Positions 34,333-43,633 of a stretch of DNA of 64,000 nt are shown one piece after another; position 1 is the stretch's first letter, and each line of letters starts with the position of its first letter. This stretch comes from Lysinibacillus sphaericus (lineage in GTDB: Bacteria > Bacillota > Bacilli > Bacillales_A > Planococcaceae), in assembly GCF_001629735.1 (NCBI RefSeq), contig NZ_CP015224.1, positions 2,356,001-2,420,000 on the forward strand. Reading direction: 5' to 3'. The notes under the pieces were generated by a model. It was not told the DNA's origin. It worked only from the letters and a program-made list of their open reading frames with translations, and made no database searches. The position numbers and the translations under genes were made by a program.

Positions 34333-35436
34333 CTATATAAGTGATGGACGTATCGAAACTTGTACACCTTTAGGCGCGTATGCTGCTACTACGACATTGG
34401 CATGCTGTACAGTAATCCAGCCTAGTCCAGAAAATACAACATCAGTTTTAGCTTCTTTAATGGAGAACTCATGACGAACTAAAGGCGGAAGTTGGTCAAT
34501 AAACTCCGCAGTTGGCGGTGCCAAAAGGTCTCCCTTATGTTCTGTATACAGCGTATCTGCCTTCTCAAGCTTAGTTCGGTGAATTGGTAAGTCATTTGCC
34601 ACATGGATTGTAAAGGCAGAACGGTCCCCTTGAATAAAATCAAATCTTGCCAATGCCCCAATAAACAAGGTTTGTCCCGCATTTTGTTGGTAGACCTTCG
34701 GCTTGATTTCTTTTTTTGGCATAATATATTTTAATTCACTTGAATCAATATGATGGGCCATTTGGTGATGATTAATAATACCAGGCGTATCAAATAATGC
34801 ACTTCCATCATCCAAAGGAATTTCAATCATATCTAAAGTAGTACCTGGGAAATGGGATGTAGTAATAACTTCACCTTCCCCTGTTGCCTGCTTAATAATG
34901 CGGTTGATGAATGTGGATTTTCCGACATTGGTACAGCCTACCACATAGACATTTTGTCCTTGGCGATATTCATCAATGGCTTCCATTGCTTCAGCCATTC
35001 CCTTACCTTTATGTGCACTTACTAACAACACATCAACAGGCTGAAGTCCCAACGCTTTTGCTTCACGTTTTAACCAATTAATAACTTTTTTCGGTTTCAC
35101 CGATTTCGGTAATAAATCAGCTTTATTAGCTATCAACAGCACAGGATTCTTCCCTACAAAACGGTGTAGGCCAGGTAGCCAGCTTCCATTAAAATCAAAA
35201 ATATCAACAATTTTCACGATTAAGCCTTGCTGTGTACCAAGGCCATTTAAAATACGTAAAAAGTCGTCATCTGTTAATGACACTGGTTGAATTTCATTGT
35301 AATTTTTCAAACGGAAGCAACGTTGGCAAATGACCACATCCTTTTCTAGTGATGATGGGGGTGCATACCCAACTGCTGTTTTATCTTCTGTTTGAATTGT
35401 TGTACCACAGCCAATACAATTTGGCATTTCAATCAT
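34333..35436 (-). CDS. yqeH: Ribosome biogenesis GTPase YqeH
   Basis: 367 residues. A treble-clef zinc finger (CIGCG ... CQRC) precedes a circularly permuted GTPase domain in which G4 (NKADLLP) comes before G1 (GCTNVGKSTFINRI) and G3 (FDTPGI). It is needed for 30S assembly. The ATG at 35436 follows GGGAGG and overlaps the yqeG stop (ATGA); an in-frame codon five residues upstream has no site. Confidence 0.95.
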   Translation of the reverse strand: MIEMPNCIGCGTTIQTEDKTAVGYAPPSSLEKDVVICQRCFRLKNYNEIQPVSLTDDDFLRILNGLGTQQGLIVKIVDIFDFNGSWLPGLHRFVGKNPVLLIANKADLLPKSVKPKKVINWLKREAKALGLQPVDVLLVSAHKGKGMAEAMEAIDEYRQGQNVYVVGCTNVGKSTFINRIIKQATGEGEVITTSHFPGTTLDMIEIPLDDGSALFDTPGIINHHQMAHHIDSSELKYIMPKKEIKPKVYQQNAGQTLFIGALARFDFIQGDRSAFTIHVANDLPIHRTKLEKADTLYTEHKGDLLAPPTAEFIDQLPPLVRHEFSIKEAKTDVVFSGLGWITVQHANVVVAAYAPKGVQVSIRPSLI

Positions 35437-35954
35437 TCTTGTTCCTCCCAAGTTATAATTCCTTTTCGTTTCAAATCATTAAACACTCGACGTTCAATGA
35501 ATCGATTCAATTTTGTTACTAACCCATCAGATTGTGCGACAGGTTTGACTAGCACGGTATGCAAGCCTAAGCGGTTCGCACCCATTACATCTGTAAGGAG
35601 CTGATCCCCTACCATTACTACTTCATTAGGGCGTAAGCCTAATTGAATAAGGGCATTATAAAAAGCATTTCGCAATGGTTTTTTTGCCTTATGAATGTAT
35701 GGAATACCTAAAGGCTCTGCGAAACGTTTAACACGTGCCTCCTTGTTATTCGACGCAATAATAACACGAATACCGGATTCCTTCATGATGCGCAGCCAAA
35801 TGATTAGTTCTTCTGTTGCATCCTCACGATCCCATTCCACAAGGGTATTATCTAGATCGGTAATGATCCCTCTTATCCCTAATTCTTGAAGTTTTTCAGG
35901 TGTAATTTCGAAAATATTCGTCACAAATTCGTTTGGTAATAAAAAATTATACAA
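35433..35954 (-). CDS. yqeG: HAD superfamily phosphatase YqeG (subfamily IIIA)
   Basis: 173 residues. HAD motif I DLDNTLVEWD, motif II VIIASNNKE, a Lys in HKAKKP and motif III VVMVGDQLLTDVMGAN are present. The substrate in bacteria is uncertain; eukaryotic relatives are phosphatidylglycerophosphate phosphatases. It is the first gene of the yqeG-yqeH-aroE-yqeI-nadD-yqeK-rsfS-yqeM operon. Confidence 0.93.
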   Translation of the reverse strand: MYNFLLPNEFVTNIFEITPEKLQELGIRGIITDLDNTLVEWDREDATEELIIWLRIMKESGIRVIIASNNKEARVKRFAEPLGIPYIHKAKKPLRNAFYNALIQLGLRPNEVVMVGDQLLTDVMGANRLGLHTVLVKPVAQSDGLVTKLNRFIERRVFNDLKRKGIITWEEQE

Positions 35955-35990
35955 AATAGCGACCCCTAATCTTAACGTATTATTCGACCA

Positions 35991-36773
35991 TTATAGCATA
36001 TTTGCAAAGGCTTCACCCATTCGAATTGGGTTGCCCTGTACAACATTTTCCGTAAACTCAATCGCATCCTTTTCAAACAGCATTACCACTGTCGAACCAA
36101 AGGAGAAATAGCCAACTTCCTGCCCTTTATACCAGTCTATTGTCCTGTTTGTGAGCACTATTGAATTTACGAAGGTCGCCCCCACTTTTATAAACGCCAC
36201 TTGCTGATTATGGGCTGTTTTCAACTCTGTTACTAAACGGTAATTGTGGGAAATTGGCTTTTTACCGTATGTAAGGCCTATTTGATTCACAGGATAAGAT
36301 TTCTGACCAAGCGTATACTGTCTTAGTACTTCTCCATCAATTGGACTGTGAATACGATGATAATCAGCAGGGCTTAAATAAAAAACAATAAAATGGCCGT
36401 CTGCATAGTTGGCAGCTCGCTCCGAATTACCAAGTAAATCTTCTAGTGCATAGGGCTTACCCTTTACAAGAAATGTCATATCCCATTCAATTCTTCCAAA
36501 GGATTCTACCTTGGCATCTACAGGACTTACATACACCATCGGATTTTTTTCAATCGGGCGTGCATCTTGTAAAAGCTCTCTTGTAAAAAAATCGTGTAAA
36601 CTTGCAAATTGTTGTTGTTTTTTTGAAACTTCTTCAAGGTTTATATCGTATAACTTCATGTAGCTTGGAATTATACGTTTACTCCACTTGGCTTTCGCAA
36701 TAGCTTGCAAAAGGTGAGAGGACTGCTTACCATTCGTTAGTTCTATCAAGCGTTGATATAGTTTTTCTTTCAT
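35991..36773 (-). CDS. psd: Phosphatidylserine decarboxylase proenzyme
   Basis: 260 residues. DAKVESFG, YLSPADYHRIHSPIDG (with the His used for maturation) and a C-terminal YFSFGSTVVMLFE with the G-S-T self-cleavage site that yields the pyruvoyl prosthetic group. It makes phosphatidylethanolamine at the membrane. It is divergent from pssA, whose product is its substrate. Confidence 0.95.
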   Translation of the reverse strand: MKEKLYQRLIELTNGKQSSHLLQAIAKAKWSKRIIPSYMKLYDINLEEVSKKQQQFASLHDFFTRELLQDARPIEKNPMVYVSPVDAKVESFGRIEWDMTFLVKGKPYALEDLLGNSERAANYADGHFIVFYLSPADYHRIHSPIDGEVLRQYTLGQKSYPVNQIGLTYGKKPISHNYRLVTELKTAHNQQVAFIKVGATFVNSIVLTNRTIDWYKGQEVGYFSFGSTVVMLFEKDAIEFTENVVQGNPIRMGEAFANML

Positions 36774-36825
36774 CAGTAAAACCCCTATCCATTAATTTAG
36801 ACTGTCAATTTTTTCGCATTCGAAG

Positions 36826-36831
36826 TATAAT
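36826..36831 (+). promoter_or_regulatory. Probable pssA -10 element
   Basis: TATAAT lies 36 bases before the pssA start, between the divergent psd and pssA genes. The -35 region is not a clear match. Confidence 0.4.
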
Positions 36832-36866
36832 GGTACAATATCTTAAGTGCAAAGGAGTGATCCCCC

Positions 36867-37409
36867 TTGTTTTTTTATCACAAGTTGGTGGATACCACGG
36901 TTAAGAAAATGAAATCGCACGCAGCTAACTTCATTACAATTAGTAATATGTCCTTTGGAGGCGCGGCTATTATGGCCACTTTACATGAATACTATAGCTA
37001 TAGTGTCTTGTTTATCTTTATTGCAGCTCTTCTTGATCGCTATGATGGTAAGGTAGCTAGAGCACTCGGACAAGTGTCTGAGTTAGGTAAACAATTAGAT
37101 TCTATGAGTGATATTATATCATTTGGCGTGGCGCCTGCATTATTAATGTACGAAGTTGTTCTAGTTGATTTTGGTTTTGCCGGCATGATGATGGCCGTCC
37201 TGTTTATCGTTTGTGGTGCGATGCGATTAGCCCGCTTTAATATTAGTGAAGCAAATGGCTATTTCACAGGTTTACCTATTACAGCTGCTGGTACGTTCTT
37301 AACTTTAACGTATTTTGTAGCCACTACGTTCCATCCGGCCTTTTATCTTTTCCTTTTCCCAATTTTAGCTTTACTCATGATTAGTACATTTACGTTAAAA
37401 AAAGTGTAA
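36867..37409 (+). CDS. pssA: CDP-diacylglycerol-serine O-phosphatidyltransferase
   Basis: 180 residues with five or six membrane helices. The CDP-alcohol phosphotransferase signature DG-x2-AR-x8-G-x3-D-x3-D is perfect (DGKVARALGQ...GKQLDSMSD). The start is TTG, about 10 bases after AAAGGAG. It makes phosphatidylserine, which Psd then decarboxylates. Confidence 0.95.
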   Translation: MFFYHKLVDTTVKKMKSHAANFITISNMSFGGAAIMATLHEYYSYSVLFIFIAALLDRYDGKVARALGQVSELGKQLDSMSDIISFGVAPALLMYEVVLVDFGFAGMMMAVLFIVCGAMRLARFNISEANGYFTGLPITAAGTFLTLTYFVATTFHPAFYLFLFPILALLMISTFTLKKV

Positions 37410-37435
37410 CAGCACAATTGCTGTTGCACTTTTTT
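37404..37435 (+). terminator. pssA terminator
   Basis: GTGTAACAGC pairs with GCTGTTGCAC, followed by TTTTTT; the stem includes the stop codon. Confidence 0.85.
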
Positions 37436-37495
37436 CATTTCCCACAGCTTTGAAACATATACTGTCGAAAAATGGGGAAAGGATGAAATCATTCA

Positions 37496-38203
37496 ATGAG
37501 CGGAATTTTTACATCAATGTTGCAGTTATGGCTTGAGATCCCAGCGTTACTTGGCTACTTAAAGGGGCAAACATTCCATAAACCCTTTTCAAAAGAAGAG
37601 GAAGCTGCTTGTATTGAACGATTTTTAGGTGGCGATGAGCAAGCACGCCTGGACCTAATAGAACGCAATATGAGGCTCGTCGCGCACGTCGTAAAAAAAT
37701 TCCATCCAAAACATGAACAACTTGATGATTATATTTCCATTGGGACAATCGGGCTAATGAAGGCGGTAGAAAGCTATACCCCGGACAAAAAAACAAGACT
37801 TGCCACATATGCAGCTCGATGTATTGAAAATGAAATTTTAATGCATCTACGCACACAGAAAAAAGTGCAGAAAGACGTTTCCTTATTTGAGCCGATCGGA
37901 ACAGATAAAGATGGCAATGCGCTTCAAATTCGAGATTTACTCCAATGTGATGAAGAAAGTGCAACCGAGAAAATCGAACATAAAGAACATGTGGCACAGC
38001 TATATCATTATTTGCATATGCTTGATGAACGCGAACTAGAAATTGTGACGCTTCGCTATGGATTAAATCAACAAGATGCCCTTACGCAAAAGGAAATTGC
38101 AGCTCGGCTAAATATTTCTCGAAGCTATGTATCTCGGATTGAAAAACGGGCACTCATTAAACTCTATCAATTATACAAACGAGACCAAAAGTCAATTGAG
38201 TAA
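37496..38203 (+). CDS. sigK: RNA polymerase sigma-K factor (pro-sigma-K)
   Basis: 235 residues. A hydrophobic N-terminal pro-sequence (about 20 residues, MSGIFTSMLQLWLEIPALLG) precedes region 2 (RNMRLVAHVVKKF, DDYISIGTIGLMKAVESY, ATYAARCIENEILMHLR) and region 4 (LTQKEIAARLNISRSYVSRIEKRALIKL). It drives late mother-cell sporulation genes after proteolytic removal of the pro-peptide. The gene is continuous, with no skin-type element. AAAGG lies 14 bases before the ATG, a slightly long spacing. Confidence 0.95.
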   Translation: MSGIFTSMLQLWLEIPALLGYLKGQTFHKPFSKEEEAACIERFLGGDEQARLDLIERNMRLVAHVVKKFHPKHEQLDDYISIGTIGLMKAVESYTPDKKTRLATYAARCIENEILMHLRTQKKVQKDVSLFEPIGTDKDGNALQIRDLLQCDEESATEKIEHKEHVAQLYHYLHMLDERELEIVTLRYGLNQQDALTQKEIAARLNISRSYVSRIEKRALIKLYQLYKRDQKSIE

Positions 38204-38272
38204 TATATTGTAAAATGTTCACTAGAAAAATTCAATGCATGTTTGCCGGAGAATGTGCCGATTCTATGGCAT

Positions 38273-38320
38273 AAAAAAGTTCCTTTGCGATATAGCTAAT
38301 GTCGCAAAGGAACTTTTTAA
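38273..38320. terminator. Strong bidirectional terminator between sigK and the small membrane peptide gene
   Basis: A perfect 17-bp inverted repeat (AAAAAGTTCCTTTGCGA and its complement) encloses an 11-base loop, with A/T runs at both ends. It can end sigK transcripts and those of the convergent peptide gene. Confidence 0.92.
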
Positions 38321-38323
38321 ACT

Positions 38324-38416
38324 CTATGAATGTGCTGATTCTGAAAGTTCTGCCGTAATCAATGTACCTATTAAAGTAGTGATAATCACTACACCAACTG
38401 TTAATACGAGCATCAT
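38324..38416 (-). CDS. 30-residue membrane peptide
   Basis: The gene is short but well defined. GGGAGG lies 5 bases before tandem ATG codons at 38416, a 31-codon frame follows, and the strong hairpin terminator begins 4 bases after the stop. The peptide is one membrane helix (VLTVGVVIITTLIGTLI) with a short polar tail (ELSESAHS). The family is unknown. Convergence with sigK suggests, but does not show, a sporulation link. Confidence 0.7.
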   Translation of the reverse strand: MMLVLTVGVVIITTLIGTLITAELSESAHS

Positions 38417-38531
38417 GAATGCCTCCCATTCTATTATGAAGAGATTTATTACAGCTAGTGTAGCATTTATACCATTCATTCACTGTGATTTTTCTCACAT
38501 AAGCAATAACACATTTTGACCGTTTTGTGTA

Positions 38532-39224
38532 TTAAAGTGAGGCAATTGCTTTTAAGACAACTTGTGTCGAATGTTTTGCAGCAACTGGTAAAAACTCATC
38601 AAAGCTAATATTCGACTCTTTTCCTGCTATATCTGATAAAGCACGAATTACTACAAAAGGTGTGGCAAATTGATAACAAACTTGTGCAACCGCAGCCGCT
38701 TCCATTTCTACCGCCTTCATTTGAGGGAAATGATGACGAACAGCTTCTACACGCTCAGGATCATTCATAAATGCATCCCCAGAGCAAATTAAACCAATCC
38801 CATATTGATGCTCTCCAACTGCCTTAACAGCTTCCTCCGCTACTTTCATTAATCGTTCATCTGATTTATAAGCTGCTGGCATACCAGCCATTTGTCCAAT
38901 TTCATAACCAAAAATTGTGACATCCACATCATGGTGACGAACTTCATCGGAAATGACTACAGCTCCCACCTCAAGGGCTTCATCATAACCACCAGCAGAG
39001 CCTGTATTAATAACAACATCCGGCTTAAACTCATGCAAAAGAATGGTAGTGGACATAGCTGCATTGACTTTACCAATACCACTTTTTAATAACACAACTT
39101 CTTTGCCTTCATAGGTTCCTGTTGTATATTCACTGCCTGCTATTGTTGTACGTTGTGCATTGTTTAAAGATGCTCGTAGTAATTCTACTTCCTCTTCCAT
39201 TGCCCCAATTACTGCAATTTTCAT
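38532..39224 (-). CDS. mtnN: 5'-methylthioadenosine/S-adenosylhomocysteine nucleosidase
   Basis: 230 residues: [16 protein letters not shown] with the catalytic Glu, [27 protein letters not shown] and the catalytic Asp in RALSDIA. It cleaves MTA and SAH to adenine in the methyl-recycling pathway. Probably the distal gene of a unit with yrrS and greA; yrrS lies 59 bases upstream. Confidence 0.96.
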   Translation of the reverse strand: MKIAVIGAMEEEVELLRASLNNAQRTTIAGSEYTTGTYEGKEVVLLKSGIGKVNAAMSTTILLHEFKPDVVINTGSAGGYDEALEVGAVVISDEVRHHDVDVTIFGYEIGQMAGMPAAYKSDERLMKVAEEAVKAVGEHQYGIGLICSGDAFMNDPERVEAVRHHFPQMKAVEMEAAAVAQVCYQFATPFVVIRALSDIAGKESNISFDEFLPVAAKHSTQVVLKAIASL

Positions 39225-39283
39225 GTAATGTTACTTCCCTTCTTTATCAACTCTATTAAAAATAATCAAAAGTGTGATTTTCG

Positions 39284-39943
39284 TCAATAGGCACCTTCTA
39301 AAGTATTCAGCTGCTCAAGCTTTACAGGTAACCATCCTTCATTGTCCACCCATTCCATACTTACACGGTACATCTGTGATTTATCTTTTGTTGACACTGT
39401 GGCTATTGAAGAATTAGGACCACCATTATTTTGCATACGCCAAATAATCATATTGTCTTGGTCGATACCCGTTACACCAGTAACAGTTGCTACCTTTTCA
39501 GACCAGTCTACTGATGAAGAATCGTAGGAAGACACATGTTGGCCTGTTTGAGTAGTAGCTGTTGGCTGCCAATTTTTATTTGTTATAACTTTCTCTACGT
39601 TTGGATTATCTGAAGTGGATTCTTCTGGTGTACCTTGATCCTGCTGCATTTCTTCAGGCTCTGATACATCCTCTTCCTCTGAAGCTTTATCTTCCTCTAC
39701 AGCCAAATCCTTTTCATCCTCTTTCACAGGCTCTTTATCTACTTCTTTGTTGTCGTCTTTTTCCTCTTGAGCTGGTTCATCTTTCACTGTTTGTTCTGCA
39801 TCATCTTGCCATTTAAACACATAAGTTGCTGTGATAATAATTAGTACAACCACTACACCAATTAAAACATTCAATAGTTTATCTAGCTTTTTATTACGAG
39901 ATGGCTGCAAATGACGACTACTACGAGTTTGTCGTTCACTCAT
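39284..39943 (-). CDS. yrrS: YrrS family protein (DUF1510)
   Basis: 219 residues: a basic N-terminus, one membrane helix (about 27-43, VLIGVVVVLIIITATYVF), a long Glu/Asp/Lys-rich linker and a C-terminal extracellular DUF1510 domain (VDWSEKVATVTGVTGID, MEWVDNEGWLPVKLEQLN). In Bacillus subtilis it is co-transcribed with the sporulation penicillin-binding protein gene pbpI, which is absent here. Role probably at the cell envelope. Confidence 0.88.
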   Translation of the reverse strand: MSERQTRSSRHLQPSRNKKLDKLLNVLIGVVVVLIIITATYVFKWQDDAEQTVKDEPAQEEKDDNKEVDKEPVKEDEKDLAVEEDKASEEEDVSEPEEMQQDQGTPEESTSDNPNVEKVITNKNWQPTATTQTGQHVSSYDSSSVDWSEKVATVTGVTGIDQDNMIIWRMQNNGGPNSSIATVSTKDKSQMYRVSMEWVDNEGWLPVKLEQLNTLEGAY

Positions 39944-40043
39944 ATTTCCTCCCCCTCTCTAGCAAATATTCTATCAAGTTCGGCAGTACTTGCAAAATAA
40001 TTATACTCATTAATTTACTTCGTGGCACTTCAGCTCGAAAAAT

Positions 40044-40084
40044 AAAAGCAGCTAGCCTCTCTAAATTAGAAAGACCAACTGCTT
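40044..40084 (-). terminator. greA terminator
   Basis: On the minus strand AAGCAGTTGGTCTTTCTA pairs imperfectly with AGAGAGGCTAGCTGCTT, followed by TTATTTTT. Confidence 0.75.
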
Positions 40085-40097
40085 GTCCACTTACATT

Positions 40098-40586
40098 TTA
40101 TTTAATTGAAACAATCTTAACTTTCATTTCACCACCAGGAGTTTGAACGGCTACTTCTTCGCCTTCAGCACGGCCAAGTAAGCCCTTGGCAATTGGTGAT
40201 TCGTTGGAAATACGGAATTCCATTGGATCTGCTTCAGCCGAACCTACAATTGTATAAGATTCTTCTTCAGTTGATGGTTTCCCATTAATAATTTCTACAA
40301 ATGTAACCGTTTTCCCAAGTGATACAACGCTGTTATCAGTTTCATCCTCAGAAATAATCACTGCATTACGGATCATTGATTTTAAAGTTGAAATACGCCC
40401 TTCTAAAAAGGCTTGTTCTTCTTTTGCTGAATCGTATTCAGCGTTCTCAGAAAGATCACCAAAATCACGAGCTATTTTTATACGTTCCACGATTTCTTTA
40501 CGTGTTTCTGTTTCTAATTTCACTAATTCTTCTTCTAATTTACGTTTTCCCTCAGCTGTCATAGGGTACTGTTTTTCATTTGCCAA
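40098..40586 (-). CDS. greA: Transcription elongation factor GreA
   Basis: 162 residues: the N-terminal coiled coil with the acidic tip ([20 protein letters not shown]) and the C-terminal FKBP-like domain ([33 protein letters not shown]). It stimulates RNA cleavage by backtracked polymerase. The start is TTG with AAGGAGTGAAGGA upstream. Confidence 0.97.
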   Translation of the reverse strand: MANEKQYPMTAEGKRKLEEELVKLETETRKEIVERIKIARDFGDLSENAEYDSAKEEQAFLEGRISTLKSMIRNAVIISEDETDNSVVSLGKTVTFVEIINGKPSTEEESYTIVGSAEADPMEFRISNESPIAKGLLGRAEGEEVAVQTPGGEMKVKIVSIK

Positions 40587-40623
40587 AGTCCTTCACTCCT
40601 TGTTTCTTCAATATAAAAACATA

Positions 40624-40666
40624 AAACTCGATTAAATGCTTGCAAGGTGCATTTAATCGAATTTTA
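40624..40666 (-). terminator. Terminator between udk and greA
   Basis: TCGATTAAATGC pairs with GCATTTAATCGA, flanked by A and T runs on both sides. Confidence 0.85.
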
Positions 40667-40761
40667 TTATTTTTAAACGTTTTTCAAATACGCTTTGACC
40701 TAATAGTATGCATGCCTTTTTAAAATATGCATGTAAATATTGTCAATACCACTCTATCTTA

Positions 40762-41400
40762 TTACAATACGTTGTCGGTTTCAAGAATAGTTTTAATTTT
40801 CGTTACCATTAAATCGATGGCAACCTCATTATCTCCACCTTCAGGAATAATGATATCAGCATAACGTTTTGTAGGTTCAATGAATAAATTATGCATTGGT
40901 CGAACCGCTGATAAGTACTGATCAATGACTGAATCTGTAGTACGTCCGCGTTCTTTAATATCACGCATGATACGACGAATGATTCGTAAATCAGAATCGG
41001 TATCTACAAATAATTTAATATCCATTAAATCACGTAAATCAGCATCCTCTAGCACGAGAATCCCTTCTAGAATAATAACATCTACCGGTTCAACATGGAT
41101 TACTTCTGCTGCTCTAGTATGCTGCACGTAATCATAAACCGGTTTTTCGATTGGTTGACGTACTAAAAGTTTTTTTATGTGCTGTATTAATAAATCATTA
41201 TCGAATGCTAACGGATGATCATAGTTTGTTCCTAATCGCTCTTCAAATGTTAAATGACTTTGATCTTTATAATAAAAGTCTTGTTCAATCACAACAACTG
41301 AATGCTCTCGGAAAACATCATAGATGGCGCGCGTCACACTCGTTTTTCCTGAGCATGAGCCACCTGCTATACCGATAACAACAGGACGCTTCACTTCCAT
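40762..41400 (-). CDS. udk: Uridine kinase
   Basis: 212 residues. P-loop [17 protein letters not shown], the DFYY segment, [26 protein letters not shown] and [11 protein letters not shown] are typical. It phosphorylates uridine and cytidine with ATP or GTP for salvage. Its first base overlaps the last base of trhP2 (TAATG arrangement). Confidence 0.96.
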   Translation of the reverse strand: MEVKRPVVIGIAGGSCSGKTSVTRAIYDVFREHSVVVIEQDFYYKDQSHLTFEERLGTNYDHPLAFDNDLLIQHIKKLLVRQPIEKPVYDYVQHTRAAEVIHVEPVDVIILEGILVLEDADLRDLMDIKLFVDTDSDLRIIRRIMRDIKERGRTTDSVIDQYLSAVRPMHNLFIEPTKRYADIIIPEGGDNEVAIDLMVTKIKTILETDNVL

Positions 41401-42680
41401 TAGTTATTCTCCTTTCGCATCATGTTATGCGGCATTAATGGTGTGTCACATTTAAATTTAACAATTTGTAATGGATGACGTGCTGCATCTAGGCTATTGC
41501 CATCTTCATCCCAAATTTCTCCCATTGTCAGACGGAAATTCTCAATTTCTGGGCCAAAGAACTCTACTTCGTCACCAGGTTTAAAATAATTTCGTTGCTG
41601 CATAGTGACCATTTTTGTTTCTGGATCATGTTCTAAAATTAAACCAGCAAATTCAAATGTAGTTTTTCGGCCATGTATACCAAACATTTGCTCCTCTGAG
41701 CCAGGTGCATCATGGAAGAATGCTTCAGCCGTATCACGGTTTGCACATTTATCTAGCTCCTCTAGCCATTCACGTTTAATTTTAAAATTATCTGGATCTG
41801 CGCAATAAGCATCGATAACTTTGCGGTATACGGATACAACTGTTGCTACATAGTGAATCGATTTCATACGACCTTCCACTTTTAAAGAATCAATACCGAG
41901 CTCGATCATATGTGGAATCGCTTCAATTAACTTCAAATCTTTTGGGCTCATAGCAAAAGGTGCATGAGTATCATCAAACAGTGCTTTTTCTTCCCCATCT
42001 TCTAATTCATATAAATCGTAATCCCAACGACAAGATTGGCAACAACCACCACGGTTAGAGTCACGAGCAGTCATATGGTTAGATAATACGCAACGGCCCG
42101 AATAAGCAATACACATAGCGCCATGAACAAAGGCCTCGATTTCAATATCGACTTTTTCCTTCATCAATTTCATTTCTTCTCCGCCTACTTCACGTGCTAA
42201 CACAACACGATGTAAGCCTTCTTCCTTCCAGTACTGCACTGCCTTCCAGTTGGACAATGACTGCTGTGTAGAAAGGTGAATTTCAAGCTTAGGAGCCGCT
42301 GTGCGGCATGTTTCAATAATTAGTGGATCTGCTACGATGATACCTGTAACACCTGCCGACTCAATATCTTTTAAATATCGCTCCAAGCCTTCCATATTTT
42401 CATTATGTGCAAATATATTTGTTGTTACATAAATTTTCGCACCATATCGATTAGCAAACTCTACACCCTCACGCATTTCTTCAATAGAGAAATTATCTGC
42501 ATTGGAACGTAGACCAAACTCTTGTCCACCAATAAATACAGCATCTGCACCGTAATGCACAGCTACTTTTAATTTTTCTAAGCTACCCGCTGGGGCAAGT
42601 AGCTCTGGTTTTTTTGTAATGACACGTTTACCGTCGACAATGTCACGGATTTTGTCATTTTGTTCTAACGCTAATGCCAT
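41400..42680 (-). CDS. trhP2: tRNA uridine-34 hydroxylation protein TrhP2 (U32 family)
   Basis: 426 residues of the U32 peptidase-like family: [60 protein letters not shown] and [14 protein letters not shown], whose cysteines should hold an iron-sulfur cluster. With TrhP1 it makes 5-hydroxyuridine at tRNA wobble position 34 from prephenate (established for Bacillus YrrO/YrrN and E. coli TrhP). It is in one operon with trhP1 and trmR. Confidence 0.93.
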   Translation of the reverse strand: MALALEQNDKIRDIVDGKRVITKKPELLAPAGSLEKLKVAVHYGADAVFIGGQEFGLRSNADNFSIEEMREGVEFANRYGAKIYVTTNIFAHNENMEGLERYLKDIESAGVTGIIVADPLIIETCRTAAPKLEIHLSTQQSLSNWKAVQYWKEEGLHRVVLAREVGGEEMKLMKEKVDIEIEAFVHGAMCIAYSGRCVLSNHMTARDSNRGGCCQSCRWDYDLYELEDGEEKALFDDTHAPFAMSPKDLKLIEAIPHMIELGIDSLKVEGRMKSIHYVATVVSVYRKVIDAYCADPDNFKIKREWLEELDKCANRDTAEAFFHDAPGSEEQMFGIHGRKTTFEFAGLILEHDPETKMVTMQQRNYFKPGDEVEFFGPEIENFRLTMGEIWDEDGNSLDAARHPLQIVKFKCDTPLMPHNMMRKENN

Positions 42681-42695
42681 GTTATTGCCCCCCTC

Positions 42696-43628
42696 TTAGT
42701 AAACCGTTTCCTTGAAGATAAAGCCTGTATCTAATGGTCTAATGGCTGGTTGAATATCTTCAATTTTTGCTAATAATTCATCTTTTATGTCATCATATGC
42801 TTCTTCGGATTCGTCAAAATATGCATCGATGGCCTTGCGATAGGCCTCCGTCACAGTTACGACATACTCTGGGGTTTGTAGCACACCCTCAATTTTTAGG
42901 GCATCGATGCCGCCTTCGAATAATTCGCCAAGCTCATCAATAACACACATGTCATTAGGACTAAAAATATGCGTACCGTTTACATCTTCATAAATTGGAT
43001 ATTTATTATTGCGCTCATCATCATGTAGGAACATGTTTCGATTATCTTTACGATTTTCAATTTCCATCACTTTATCTTGATATAAGAAATAATGGCCAAG
43101 TAGCGGGCGTTTTGATTGGAACATACATGTCATACCATGTACTTGTACTTCAATTTCTAATTCCGCACTTTCTTTAATTTCTAATACCTCATCAAGAGAA
43201 AGCTCACGTGCTAACACTGCACGAGTTGCACCGCGTTTTCCCCAGTAATTAGCCGTAAACCAGTTTGTTGCAGTCGTCTCCGGATTCCAATGCAATGGAA
43301 TCGTTACGCCTTGCTCACGACGAATAATTAATACTGCTGGGTCGCCATAAATTAAACGATCCACACCAATACGTTGCATGTCTTTTAAATAGTCGGCAAG
43401 TGCCTCCAGCTTTTCATTATGGAAAAGAGCATTCACTGCAACATAAACTTTTTTACCAGCTGCGTGAATGAGCTTCGTTGCCTCTTCCACTTCATCTACT
43501 GAGAATTCTCCTGCTAGACGTAGACCAAATTGTTGTTCACCAATAACAAAAGCATCTGCTCCAGCTTCTAAAAGTGCTTTAATATGTTCTAATGATTGTG
43601 GTGTCACAAGCAATTCTGGTTTTTTCAT
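42696..43628 (-). CDS. trhP1: tRNA uridine-34 hydroxylation protein TrhP1 (U32 family)
   Basis: 310 residues. KKPELLVTPQSLEHIKALLE, GADAFVIGEQQFGLRLAGEF and EVQVHGMTCMFQSKRPLLG align with the YrrN branch. Unlike TrhP2 it lacks the full four-cysteine cluster, as is usual for this partner. The ATG at 43628 follows GAGGTGA; the longer frame from 43649 overlaps trmR without a site. It partners TrhP2. Confidence 0.93.
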   Translation of the reverse strand: MKKPELLVTPQSLEHIKALLEAGADAFVIGEQQFGLRLAGEFSVDEVEEATKLIHAAGKKVYVAVNALFHNEKLEALADYLKDMQRIGVDRLIYGDPAVLIIRREQGVTIPLHWNPETTATNWFTANYWGKRGATRAVLARELSLDEVLEIKESAELEIEVQVHGMTCMFQSKRPLLGHYFLYQDKVMEIENRKDNRNMFLHDDERNNKYPIYEDVNGTHIFSPNDMCVIDELGELFEGGIDALKIEGVLQTPEYVVTVTEAYRKAIDAYFDESEEAYDDIKDELLAKIEDIQPAIRPLDTGFIFKETVY

Positions 43629-43633
43629 AGTAG

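Noticed and set aside
37509..37997. 162-codon minus-strand ORF
   Set aside because: Antisense to sigK.
37496..38203. Possible skin-type interruption of sigK
   Set aside because: The gene is continuous from the pro-sequence to the C-terminus with no recombinase nearby.
38232..38519. Two long ORFs (plus 94 aa, minus 88 aa) around the sigK terminator
   Set aside because: Both read through a perfect terminator hairpin; the real gene here is the 30-residue peptide on the minus strand.
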